Positions 17,588-23,841 of a stretch of DNA of 64,000 bases are shown one piece after another. Within the stretch, counting starts at the first letter, position 1, and each line of letters starts with the position of its first letter. A program made the translations under genes and the position numbers. Source of the stretch: an uncultured Caulobacter sp. (GTDB lineage: Bacteria > Pseudomonadota > Alphaproteobacteria > Caulobacterales > Caulobacteraceae); assembly GCA_913776195.1 (NCBI GenBank), contig CAJYMH010000031.1, positions 62,001-126,000 of the forward strand. Reading direction: 5' to 3'. Under the pieces are notes generated by a model, which made no database searches, was not told the DNA's origin, and saw nothing but the letters and a program-made list of their open reading frames with translations.

Positions 17588-17764
17588 ATGCTCCGTTGGG
17601 CTCTCATCTTCCTGGTGGTGGCGCTTATCGCCGGCCTGCTGGGTTTCGCCGGGATCGCCGGCGCCGCCATGGGCGTCGCCAAGATCCTGTTCTACGTCTT
17701 CATCGTCCTGTTCCTGGTCTCGCTGGTCATGCACCTGTTCCGGGGCGGACGCGGATCGCTCTAG
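17588..17764 (+). CDS. DUF1328 small membrane protein (copy 1)
   Basis: A 58-aa protein with two membrane segments ([20 protein letters not shown] and [20 protein letters not shown]) and a short basic tail, the YtjA/DUF1328 pattern. Start MLRWAL is typical and AGAAGGAAAA precedes it. It has its own perfect EcfG promoter. A second copy in the opposite direction at 21744-21917 also has one. Function unknown; family members are often stress-induced. Confidence 0.85.
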   Translation: MLRWALIFLVVALIAGLLGFAGIAGAAMGVAKILFYVFIVLFLVSLVMHLFRGGRGSL

Positions 17765-17787
17765 CAGCGATTGACCCAAGAACGACA

Positions 17788-17821
17788 AACCCCGGAGCGG
17801 TCAGCCACTCCGGGGTTTTTT
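17788..17821. terminator. Rho-independent terminator
   Basis: AACCCCGGAG pairs with CTCCGGGGTT (10 bp), then a run of six T. It follows the DUF1328 gene and, read the other way, ends the metallophosphoesterase gene. Confidence 0.85.
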
Positions 17822-17841
17822 GTTCAATGCCAAGACTGAGC

Positions 17842-18633
17842 TCAGGATGGCGTTCGACGATCCAGCGCCCAGGTACGATGGGGCTCGAAGCTGGAGCCGG
17901 TCCAGACCAGGGCGGTCACGGTGATGGTCGTCTCGTCAGCCTCGATCAGATTGAAGCTGGGCGGCACGCCACGCTCCCGCACCGATAGGGTGCCCGCCCC
18001 GACGGCATAGGTCTTCTGGTCGCCGCAGGGGTAGGCCATGGCGAACGGCACGTGGATGTGGCCCGTCAGCACGATGTCGGTCCGCGCTTCGGTCAGGGCG
18101 GCGGCCGTCCGCGATCCGCCGCGCACCCGCGCCGTCATCGGCCCGCCGATGATCTCCGCCAGGGGGTGATGGCAGACGACCACGCGCAAGGCTCCCGCCT
18201 GCGCCGTCGCCAGCCGATCGACCACGCGATGACGCTGGATGCGCGAGACGGCGCCCTTCGACCAGTCGAGGCGGACCTGGACGCCCCGGGCGCTGTTGAA
18301 GCCGGTGACGAACAGGCGGGTTCGAGAAATGGACGGCGGACGGGTGGTTTCGAAGCAGTCGTTGTAGCGCCGCCATGGATGCAGGATGCGCTGGGCGATG
18401 TCGAAGTAGGGCGTGTCGTGATTGCCCGGGACAATGAACTTGTCGCCCTTGAGGGCGTCGATCCATCGGCGCGCGGCGATGAACTCGTGGCGCTCCGCGA
18501 AGCGGGTGACATCGCCGCTGATGACGATCAGGTCGGCGGGCTCCTGGGCGATGCGCGCGGCGGCGGCGGCCACGGCCTCGGGGTGCTCGCCGCCGAAATG
18601 GATGTCCGACAGATGGATCAGCCGGACCGTCAC
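17842..18633 (-). CDS. Metallophosphoesterase
   Basis: A 263-aa calcineurin-like phosphoesterase. Metal-binding motifs appear in order: LSDIHFG, VISGDVTRF, VPGNHDTPYFD, VVCHHPL and LTGHIHVPF. The GTG start at 18633 overlaps the stop of the upstream lipid-kinase-like gene, so the two are translationally coupled. The DNA upstream of this GTG belongs to the other gene. Substrate unknown; pairing with a diacylglycerol-kinase-like protein hints at phospholipid metabolism. Confidence 0.87.
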   Translation of the reverse strand: MTVRLIHLSDIHFGGEHPEAVAAAAARIAQEPADLIVISGDVTRFAERHEFIAARRWIDALKGDKFIVPGNHDTPYFDIAQRILHPWRRYNDCFETTRPPSISRTRLFVTGFNSARGVQVRLDWSKGAVSRIQRHRVVDRLATAQAGALRVVVCHHPLAEIIGGPMTARVRGGSRTAAALTEARTDIVLTGHIHVPFAMAYPCGDQKTYAVGAGTLSVRERGVPPSFNLIEADETTITVTALVWTGSSFEPHRTWALDRRTPS

Positions 18634-19508
18634 AGGGACTCCGGGACCAAGGCGCGGAATGCGCCGGGGCGGAACTTGATTTCGGCGGTGCGGTTCAAGC
18701 GTTGGGGCTCGCCGTCCAGGATCGCGGGTATGCGCCCACCGGCCCATATGGCGCCGTAGCGGCAGCGATCCACGTGCACGGACGGGGCCGCACGCCAGTC
18801 GCCTACCGCGGCGTGGAAGCCGAGACGAAACACGTCCCGTGCGCCGGCGGGGTCCACGGCGGTTGCTTCGAGCACCTGCGCATCGCTGTCCATGATGGTG
18901 GAGACCAGAGGACACATCAGAGTGAGCGCTTCGGTCTTGCGGGTCTTGCCGCCGTCAAGCGCATAGCGCAGGCGGCCGGTGAACGCGCGGCGCACCGCGC
19001 GGCGCGCGCGCTGGATGGCGAGCCATAGCTGGCCTTCGCGCACGGCCTCACGAGCCTCCGCCCAATGGGCGGGCGCGCCCAGGATGGCGGCCACGAAGAA
19101 CATTCGGCCGTCGACCTCTCCGCCGCTGACTGGCTTTACGACCCCATTCGTCAAAATCTCATCTAGGGCTGTCTTCCAGTCGCGATCCCCATAGAGCTGC
19201 TTGGGCAGCATGTTCATCGTGCCGCCCGGCAGAGGTGCGACAAGAGGGCCGTCGGGTCCAGCCATCTCCGCAGCGCAACGGGCCGTGCCGTCTCCGGCGA
19301 CGACGGCCAACAGGTCCGGCCCCGCGTCGATGGCGCGTTGCAGGCAGGCGACGACGCCGTCTTCCGGCGTGCTGACGCGCGCCTTAGCCCCGTATTTGGC
19401 GAGGATGGCTTCGGCTTCGGCTACCGCGTTTGGTCCGGCGGAGCCGGACAGCGGATTGACGACGACCTCCACATGGCGGATCGGCAGCCGAGTCTCGGTA
19501 TTGCTCAT
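18630..19508 (-). CDS. Diacylglycerol kinase family lipid kinase
   Basis: A 292-aa protein of the DAGK catalytic fold (YegS/BmrU type): VVVNPLSGSAG at the N-terminus and VVAGDGTARCAAEMAG followed by PLPGGTMNMLPK, matching the nucleotide-binding GGDGT and GT-NxxA motifs in slightly altered form. It would phosphorylate a lipid such as diacylglycerol. ATG at 19508 chosen because upstream sequence lacks family similarity. Coupled to the downstream phosphoesterase by a GTGA overlap. Confidence 0.83.
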   Translation of the reverse strand: MSNTETRLPIRHVEVVVNPLSGSAGPNAVAEAEAILAKYGAKARVSTPEDGVVACLQRAIDAGPDLLAVVAGDGTARCAAEMAGPDGPLVAPLPGGTMNMLPKQLYGDRDWKTALDEILTNGVVKPVSGGEVDGRMFFVAAILGAPAHWAEAREAVREGQLWLAIQRARRAVRRAFTGRLRYALDGGKTRKTEALTLMCPLVSTIMDSDAQVLEATAVDPAGARDVFRLGFHAAVGDWRAAPSVHVDRCRYGAIWAGGRIPAILDGEPQRLNRTAEIKFRPGAFRALVPESL

Positions 19509-19531
19509 GACGCCCCCGGGTCGAGATGGAT

Positions 19532-19828
19532 TCAGCCGCCCACGGGCGACGCATACTCTCCAAGCGCGGACGGCGAGCGTCCAAGCGCGCGGTCGATGGC
19601 GGCTCCGCCCTGGGCGAAGGAGCCGTGCGTGGCGGCCGTGGTCAGCAGCACGCCGCCAGCGAGGGCCAGCAGCACCACGAGGCAAACCAGAAGCGGAGAG
19701 TCGCGACGACGGCTGCGCTCATCCTTGCGCCCGCGCTCATAGGCCTCGCGCACGATAGCCGCCTCGTTGGAGAAAGCGTCGAGCTGGCTCGGCTCATCGG
19801 CGACGGGATTCCGGTTCCAGAAACGCAT
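19532..19828 (-). CDS. Small single-pass membrane protein under EcfG control
   Basis: A 98-aa protein of no recognised family. A charged N-terminal half (EAAIVREAYERGRKDERSRRR) leads into one membrane segment (LLVCLVVLLALAGGVLLTT) and a short outside tail. GGAGGAG lies just before the ATG at 19828, and a perfect EcfG promoter lies 44-68 bases upstream on this strand. It is divergent from the glycine-zipper lipoprotein, with the two promoters back to back. Probably a stress-induced envelope protein. Confidence 0.75.
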   Translation of the reverse strand: MRFWNRNPVADEPSQLDAFSNEAAIVREAYERGRKDERSRRRDSPLLVCLVVLLALAGGVLLTTAATHGSFAQGGAAIDRALGRSPSALGEYASPVGG

Positions 19829-19871
19829 GCTCTCCTCCTGTCGCTCAATCTTGACCTTGGACTGTGGTCGA

Positions 19872-19896
19872 AACGCCGCGGCGCGCGGTCCGTTCC
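19872..19896 (-). promoter_or_regulatory. EcfG-dependent promoter (leftward)
   Basis: On the minus strand GGAAC-N16-CGTT, a perfect match, driving the 98-aa membrane protein. Separated by only 10 bases from the rightward site. Confidence 0.85.
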
Positions 19897-19906
19897 TGCG
19901 CATGCC

Positions 19907-19931
19907 GGAACCTGCACCGTTGGGGCACGTT
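19907..19931 (+). promoter_or_regulatory. EcfG-dependent promoter (rightward)
   Basis: GGAAC-N16-CGTT, a perfect match, 33 bases before the glycine-zipper lipoprotein ATG. Confidence 0.85.
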
Positions 19932-19964
19932 CGTTCAGCGAAGCAACTCGATAGGAGATTCGAG

Positions 19965-20306
19965 ATGTACAGGACCTGGATTGCTCTCGCTGGGGCCGGC
20001 GTGCTCGCCGCCGCCTGCACTTCGACGGGCGCGGTAGAGCGCAACGCCGCCGGCGGCGCGGCGCTCGGCGCTCTCGCTGGAGCGGTGATCGGCAACAATG
20101 TCGGTAGCGGCAGCGCGACGACGGGTGCGGCGATCGGCGCGGCTCTGGGCGGCGCCGCAGGGGCCGTGAAGGGCTGCCGTGAGGATGGCGGCTGCGGGGC
20201 CGAGGTGAACCGTCGCCAGTACTACGACGAGCGCGCGGGCCGATACTACTATTACGACAGCCGCGACAGCCGCTATTACTGGGAAAATGGCGCGCCGCGC
20301 TACTGA
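19965..20306 (+). CDS. Glycine-zipper lipoprotein
   Basis: A 113-aa lipoprotein: signal MYRTWIALAGAGVLAAAC with lipobox Cys18, then a glycine-zipper segment (AGGAALGALAGAVIG and TGAAIGAALGGAAGAVKG) and a Tyr/Arg-rich C-terminus (YYYYDSRDSRYYWENG). AGGAG precedes the ATG. This resembles YmgG/17-kDa-antigen type surface lipoproteins. A perfect EcfG promoter directly upstream makes it a probable member of the general stress regulon. Confidence 0.85.
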   Translation: MYRTWIALAGAGVLAAACTSTGAVERNAAGGAALGALAGAVIGNNVGSGSATTGAAIGAALGGAAGAVKGCREDGGCGAEVNRRQYYDERAGRYYYYDSRDSRYYWENGAPRY

Positions 20307-20350
20307 TCGTGGCGCAAGCCGATCAGAAGACGCGGCGGCCGGCGTTGATC

Positions 20351-20379
20351 GTCCGCCGCCGCTTTTCGTGGCGGCGGAC
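20351..20379. terminator. Strong GC hairpin
   Basis: GTCCGCCGCC pairs perfectly with GGCGGCGGAC across a 9-base loop, after the glycine-zipper gene and about 45 bases before the OmpA-like gene. It has no U-tract, so it may attenuate or stabilise rather than terminate. Confidence 0.4.
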
Positions 20380-20425
20380 GGCGGATCAGGGGACCCGAAG
20401 GGGTCGGGTTAAGGGGTTGTTTGAA

Positions 20426-20887
20426 ATGCGAAATATCCAGGGCAAGGGAATCTGGCTTGCTACAGGCGTAGCGGCCATGGCGGTCGCCGGGTGTGCGTCA
20501 TTGCCCATGAAGCGCGGCGACATCGTCAAGGCGCCGGCGTCGTGCCAGGACTTCACGGTCTCCATCTACTTCGATCGCGATTCCGCCGCGGTGACGCGCG
20601 AAGGGCGCGCGGTTCTGCGCGACGCCTCGTCGATGGCGGCCGGCTGCAAGATCGAAAAGGTCACGGTGATCGGGCTGGCGGACGCCGTGGGCGCGCCTAA
20701 CGCCAATCTTCAGGTGTCCGAATCCCGCGCCAAGTCGGTGGAGCAGGCCCTCGCCCGCGCCGGTTTCCCCAGCGTTGAATTCTCCACCGCGGCGGTTGGC
20801 GACGCTGGCGCTACGACCCCTGACGGTCAGGCCCGTCCTCTACGCCGTCGCGCCGACGTGGCTGTGGATTTGGGTGGCCCGCTCTAG
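20426..20887 (+). CDS. OmpA-like lipoprotein
   Basis: A 153-aa lipoprotein. The signal ends with AVAGCAS (Cys near residue 21); the rest is a short OmpA C-terminal-like domain (FTVSIYFDRDSAAVTREGRAVL, then VIGLADAVGAPNANLQVSESRAKSV) that in relatives binds peptidoglycan. Canonical Asp/Arg positions are only partly kept (GLAD for GHTD). ATG at 20426 chosen for its signal peptide. No EcfG-type promoter immediately upstream; it may be read from the preceding gene. Confidence 0.82.
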   Translation: MRNIQGKGIWLATGVAAMAVAGCASLPMKRGDIVKAPASCQDFTVSIYFDRDSAAVTREGRAVLRDASSMAAGCKIEKVTVIGLADAVGAPNANLQVSESRAKSVEQALARAGFPSVEFSTAAVGDAGATTPDGQARPLRRRADVAVDLGGPL

Positions 20888-21137
20888 CTGCGAATTCGCC
20901 TCTTAATATGCATGAAAAAGAAGGCGGCCTTTGCGGGCCGCCTTTTTTGAAGTCTGCATCATCGAGAAAAGGGGGTGCGGAGACGGCAGGCTGGCTGTCG
21001 CCAGCCTCAAGTCGGGGGGGCGTCGCCGCCTCCGCAGACATAAAAAGCATTCCCCGGGACAAGTGTTCCCGTCGCCTCAAAAAAAATTTCAGCGCTCGGC
21101 GAACCGTCAAGATACGGCCAAGATTCAACGTGGCGGC
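20888..21137. other. Intergenic stretch without a gene
   Basis: Between the OmpA-like gene and the next EcfG promoter there is a strong terminator, then a second hairpin at 20988-21007 (AGGCTGGC with its complement) and an A-rich run near 21078-21087. I see no convincing coding frame. Confidence 0.5.
20921..20947 (+). terminator. Rho-independent terminator
   Basis: AAGGCGGCC pairs with GGCCGCCTT, followed by TTTT, 34 bases after the OmpA-like stop codon. Confidence 0.85.
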
Positions 21138-21163
21138 GGAACAGCTCAACCCTCCCCCGCGTT
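21138..21163 (+). promoter_or_regulatory. EcfG-dependent promoter (N17 spacing)
   Basis: GGAAC-N17-CGTT, 44 bases before the 72-aa membrane-protein gene. Both N16 and N17 spacers occur among known EcfG promoters. Confidence 0.75.
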
Positions 21164-21207
21164 GATCGAAGGATGGCGCGGAAGGTCCGCGTCCCAGGAG
21201 CCTCGCC

Positions 21208-21426
21208 ATGATCCGCACCTATCGCGCAGAGCTGGGCGGTCTTGTCTTTTACGGCGCGCCAGAGCGCCGGCGTCCCGGTCGTATCATGCTGGCCATGGCG
21301 GCCGGCGGCGCGGCGATCGCCGTATCCGGCGGCATCGCCAACCAGCTCCTGCAGCCGGCGGCCAAGACAGCCGCTCCCGTCCAGGTGGCGCAGACCGATG
21401 CGCCGCTGTCCTATCTGCCCCAGTAA
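21208..21426 (+). CDS. Small membrane-anchored protein (72 aa)
   Basis: No family recognised. A basic N-terminal region (PERRRPGR) is followed by one hydrophobic segment (IMLAMAAGGAAIAVSGGIA) and a Pro/Ala-rich tail. It is followed 9 bases later by another small membrane gene and preceded by an EcfG promoter, so the two look like a stress-induced operon of envelope microproteins. Confidence 0.65.
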   Translation: MIRTYRAELGGLVFYGAPERRRPGRIMLAMAAGGAAIAVSGGIANQLLQPAAKTAAPVQVAQTDAPLSYLPQ

Positions 21427-21435
21427 GGAGCTTCC

Positions 21436-21669
21436 ATGCCCGCCTCCAACACCGCTCCCCGTCTGAACGCAACACGCGCCCGCCAAGGTCGGTGGGGCCG
21501 CCACGTCCTGTGGGTTCTGGTGATCTCCACCGCGCTGGCCGCCCTCGCCCTGTTCGGCAGCTGGGGCATGCGCAGCAATGACTATGCGAATATCCAGGAC
21601 CAGAACCGCCCGACCCAGGCCGAAACCGGCGTGACGCCGGCGGACTCGGTGGCCGCCAAACAGAACTAG
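21436..21669 (+). CDS. Small membrane-anchored protein (77 aa)
   Basis: No family recognised. A basic N-terminus (ATRARQGRWGRHV) leads into one membrane segment (LWVLVISTALAALALFGSWG) and a polar tail. AAGGAG precedes the ATG. Second gene of the EcfG-driven pair, closed by a hairpin terminator at 21696. Confidence 0.65.
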   Translation: MPASNTAPRLNATRARQGRWGRHVLWVLVISTALAALALFGSWGMRSNDYANIQDQNRPTQAETGVTPADSVAAKQN

Positions 21670-21695
21670 AGGCGTCTATCAGGCGTCAAAAGCAG

Positions 21696-21720
21696 ACGGC
21701 CGCCCGATGGGCGGCCGTTC
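21696..21720. terminator. Hairpin terminator between convergent small genes
   Basis: ACGGCCGCC pairs with GGCGGCCGT, followed by a pyrimidine-rich TCTTCTTT. Confidence 0.7.
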
Positions 21721-21743
21721 TTCTTTGTGAGATCGACAATGGA

Positions 21744-21917
21744 TCAGATGACCGACTGACCGCGAACGGCTCGCACCACAAATCCGGCCACCAGCAGCAC
21801 CAGGAAGATGATGAAAAGAATCTTGGCGATGGTGGCGGCCAGGCCGGCCAGCCCCATGAAACCCAGATAACCGGCCACGACGGCCAGGATCGCAAAAACC
21901 AAAGTCCAGCCGAGCAC
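21744..21917 (-). CDS. DUF1328 small membrane protein (copy 2)
   Basis: A 57-aa, two-helix membrane protein paralogous to the gene at 17588: both share GW/RW-x-L at the start, LGF-G-AG in the middle and AKILF before helix 2. I chose GTG at 21917 because GGGAGAG sits 8 bases upstream and the family starts M-L-G-W; a TTG at 21938 would add seven atypical residues. A GGAAC-N17-CGTT promoter lies upstream on this strand. Confidence 0.8.
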   Translation of the reverse strand: MLGWTLVFAILAVVAGYLGFMGLAGLAATIAKILFIIFLVLLVAGFVVRAVRGQSVI

Positions 21918-21966
21918 GACGCTCTCTCCCTTCGTCAAGCCGCGGTGCGCGGCGGTTCGAAGAGCG

Positions 21967-21992
21967 AACGTCGGCTCGCTGGAGCAGGTTCC
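21967..21992 (-). promoter_or_regulatory. EcfG-dependent promoter (N17 spacing)
   Basis: On the minus strand GGAAC-N17-CGTT, ending 50 bases before the second DUF1328 start and abutting the phyR stop codon. Confidence 0.75.
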
Positions 21993-22793
21993 TTACGCCG
22001 CTTTGCGGGTGCGGCGCGGGTGGAAGAACAGAGCCTGACCGATGGCCGCCTTCACCGTTTCCGGCTGGAACGGCTTTGTGATCAGGAAGGTCGGCTCCGG
22101 GCGCTCGCCGGTCAGCAGGCGTTCCGGGAAGGCGGTGATGAAGATCACCGGCACGTCCAGGCGGGCCAGGATGTCCTTCACCGCGTCGATGCCCGACGAG
22201 CCGTCGGCCAGCTGGATGTCGGCCAGGACCAGGCCCGGCGTCTTGCGGGCCACGGCGTCGACCGCCTCGCTGCGGGTGGCGGCGATGTCGGTCACTTCGT
22301 GGCCAAGCTCGCGCACCAGGGCCTCGATGTCGGCGGCGATCACCGGCTCGTCCTCGATGATGAGGACGTCGGTCGCCAGCTCGGCGTCGATCTCGTTCTG
22401 GGCTTCGGAGATCAGGGCTTCGACTTCATCGAAGTCGGTGCCGAGAATCTGAGCCGCCTCGGTCGGCGTGAAGCCTTCGAGAGCGGTGAGCAGGAACGCC
22501 TGGCGCGACCGCGGCGCAATGCGCATCAGGCGCCGCGAGGGGTCTTCGCCGGTGGAGATGTCATCTTGGCTGGTGGCTTCGAGCTGCGCGCCCGAGGTCA
22601 GCCAGATGGCGTGAAACACGTGATAGAGCGCCACCCGTGGGGACAGGGACGATTCCAGCGAGCGCTCTCCGGCGGCCAGCGCTTCAAGCGCCACCCGCAC
22701 ATAATGGTCGCCCGTCGTCTGATCACCGGTCAGCGCACGCGCATAACGACGAACATAGGGCAGATGCGGCGCAAGCCGAGCAAGAAGACTCAT
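21993..22793 (-). CDS. phyR: General stress response anti-anti-sigma regulator PhyR
   Basis: A 266-aa fusion of an EcfG-like sigma domain (about residues 1-135) and a C-terminal receiver (about 140-262). LIIEDEP gives the acidic pocket and VLADIQLADG the phospho-acceptor Asp192; FITAFPE and ITKPFQ are conserved receiver positions. When phosphorylated, the sigma-like domain binds NepR and frees EcfG. It is divergent from nepR-ecfG-phyK, and each side has a perfect EcfG promoter, giving positive feedback. Confidence 0.97.
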   Translation of the reverse strand: MSLLARLAPHLPYVRRYARALTGDQTTGDHYVRVALEALAAGERSLESSLSPRVALYHVFHAIWLTSGAQLEATSQDDISTGEDPSRRLMRIAPRSRQAFLLTALEGFTPTEAAQILGTDFDEVEALISEAQNEIDAELATDVLIIEDEPVIAADIEALVRELGHEVTDIAATRSEAVDAVARKTPGLVLADIQLADGSSGIDAVKDILARLDVPVIFITAFPERLLTGERPEPTFLITKPFQPETVKAAIGQALFFHPRRTRKAA

Positions 22794-22864
22794 GACCCCT
22801 CCCGACTTTCAAAGGTCTTCGGAAACAAGCGTCGGTCTACGCATAGCGTCCCGACAAACAGCCA

Positions 22865-22889
22865 AACGTGTTCCCAAAGCTACGGTTCC
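22865..22889 (-). promoter_or_regulatory. EcfG-dependent promoter of phyR
   Basis: On the minus strand GGAAC-N16-CGTT, a perfect match, about 70 bases before the phyR start. Confidence 0.9.
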
Positions 22890-22929
22890 AACAAGCTTCA
22901 CCTTTCGTCATGATATGGGCGAATGCAAT

Positions 22930-22954
22930 GGAACCCGGCGGGTCCGAAGGCGTT
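22930..22954 (+). promoter_or_regulatory. EcfG-dependent promoter of nepR-ecfG-phyK
   Basis: GGAAC-N16-CGTT, a perfect match, about 80 bases before nepR; implies autoregulation of the sigma factor operon. Confidence 0.9.
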
Positions 22955-23032
22955 TTCGGCTCACGGCGCGTCATGCGCCCTAGAGTTTTGGGCTTTATTC
23001 AGGGGGCGGTCGCCGGTTCCGGCGTCGGAGTC

Positions 23033-23224
23033 ATGATCGAACAAAGAGCCATGGATGAACGTCGCAAGGGGCCCTCTTCGCCGGCCCTGGACGAAGCGCG
23101 CCTGCGCCAGCAGGCGATCGGCGTGAAGCTTCGCGCCATGTTCGACGAAGTCGTGAACGAACCCGTTCCCGACGAGTTTCTCGATATTCTGCGCAAGGCC
23201 GACGACAAAGCGGGAGACCGCTAA
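23033..23224 (+). CDS. nepR: Anti-sigma factor NepR
   Basis: A short helical anti-sigma factor that sequesters EcfG until phosphorylated PhyR displaces it. The core IGVKLRAMFDEVVNEPVPDE, with its conserved Pro-Val-Pro-(D/E) motif, is diagnostic. I give the ATG at 23033 (63 aa); an in-frame ATG at 23051 (57 aa) is equally possible because both ribosome sites are weak. The stop overlaps the ecfG ATG (TAATG). Confidence 0.88.
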   Translation: MIEQRAMDERRKGPSSPALDEARLRQQAIGVKLRAMFDEVVNEPVPDEFLDILRKADDKAGDR

Positions 23225-23841
23225 TGACGGGCGATACGCACGCGGCGCCGACCGCGAACGGTCCCACGGGGGCCGAGCGCGACAATATTTTCAAGCGTGA
23301 GCTGGTTCAGCTCATCCCGCACCTTCGCGCCTTCGCGCGGACGCTGGCGGGCGATCCCACCTCGGCCGACGATCTGGCGCAGGACGCTATGATGAAAGCC
23401 TGGGACGCGCGCGAGAGCTTTCAGCTGGGCACCAACATGAAGGCCTGGACCTTCATGATCCTGCGCAACCAGTTCTATTCCGAGAAGCGCCGTTCCTGGC
23501 GCCAGAGCCAACTGGACCAGGAAGCCGCCGAGCGGACCCTGGTGGCGGTGGATGATCCGGAAGCGCCGGTTGCCCTGGACGAACTGCGCATGAGCCTGAA
23601 CATGCTGCCGGCTGAACAGCGCGAAGCGCTGATCCTGGTGGGCGCTGGCGGCTTCGCCTACGAAGAGGCTGCGGAAATCTGCGGTTGCGCGGTGGGTACG
23701 GTGAAGAGCCGGGTCAGCCGCGCGCGTCGCGCGCTCCAGTCGATCCTCGAAGACGGCAACTATGATCGCGACGGCGGCGCGGCAGGCGACGCCATGAAGT
23801 CGATCCTGGCCGATGCGGAGCGGCTGAGCTCGGTTCGGTGA
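23224..23841 (+). CDS. ecfG: General stress sigma factor EcfG (SigT)
   Basis: A 205-aa ECF (EcfG-group) sigma factor. Region 2 includes LVQLIPHLRAFARTLAGD, DDLAQDAMMKAW and TNMKAWTFMILRNQFYSE; region 4 has LPAEQREALILVGAGGFAYEEAAEICGCAVGTVKSRVSRAR. It recognises GGAAC-N16/17-CGTT promoters, nine of which I find in this window. Immediately downstream of nepR and overlapping the kinase gene by GTGA, the classical alphaproteobacterial GSR layout. Confidence 0.97.
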   Translation: MTGDTHAAPTANGPTGAERDNIFKRELVQLIPHLRAFARTLAGDPTSADDLAQDAMMKAWDARESFQLGTNMKAWTFMILRNQFYSEKRRSWRQSQLDQEAAERTLVAVDDPEAPVALDELRMSLNMLPAEQREALILVGAGGFAYEEAAEICGCAVGTVKSRVSRARRALQSILEDGNYDRDGGAAGDAMKSILADAERLSSVR

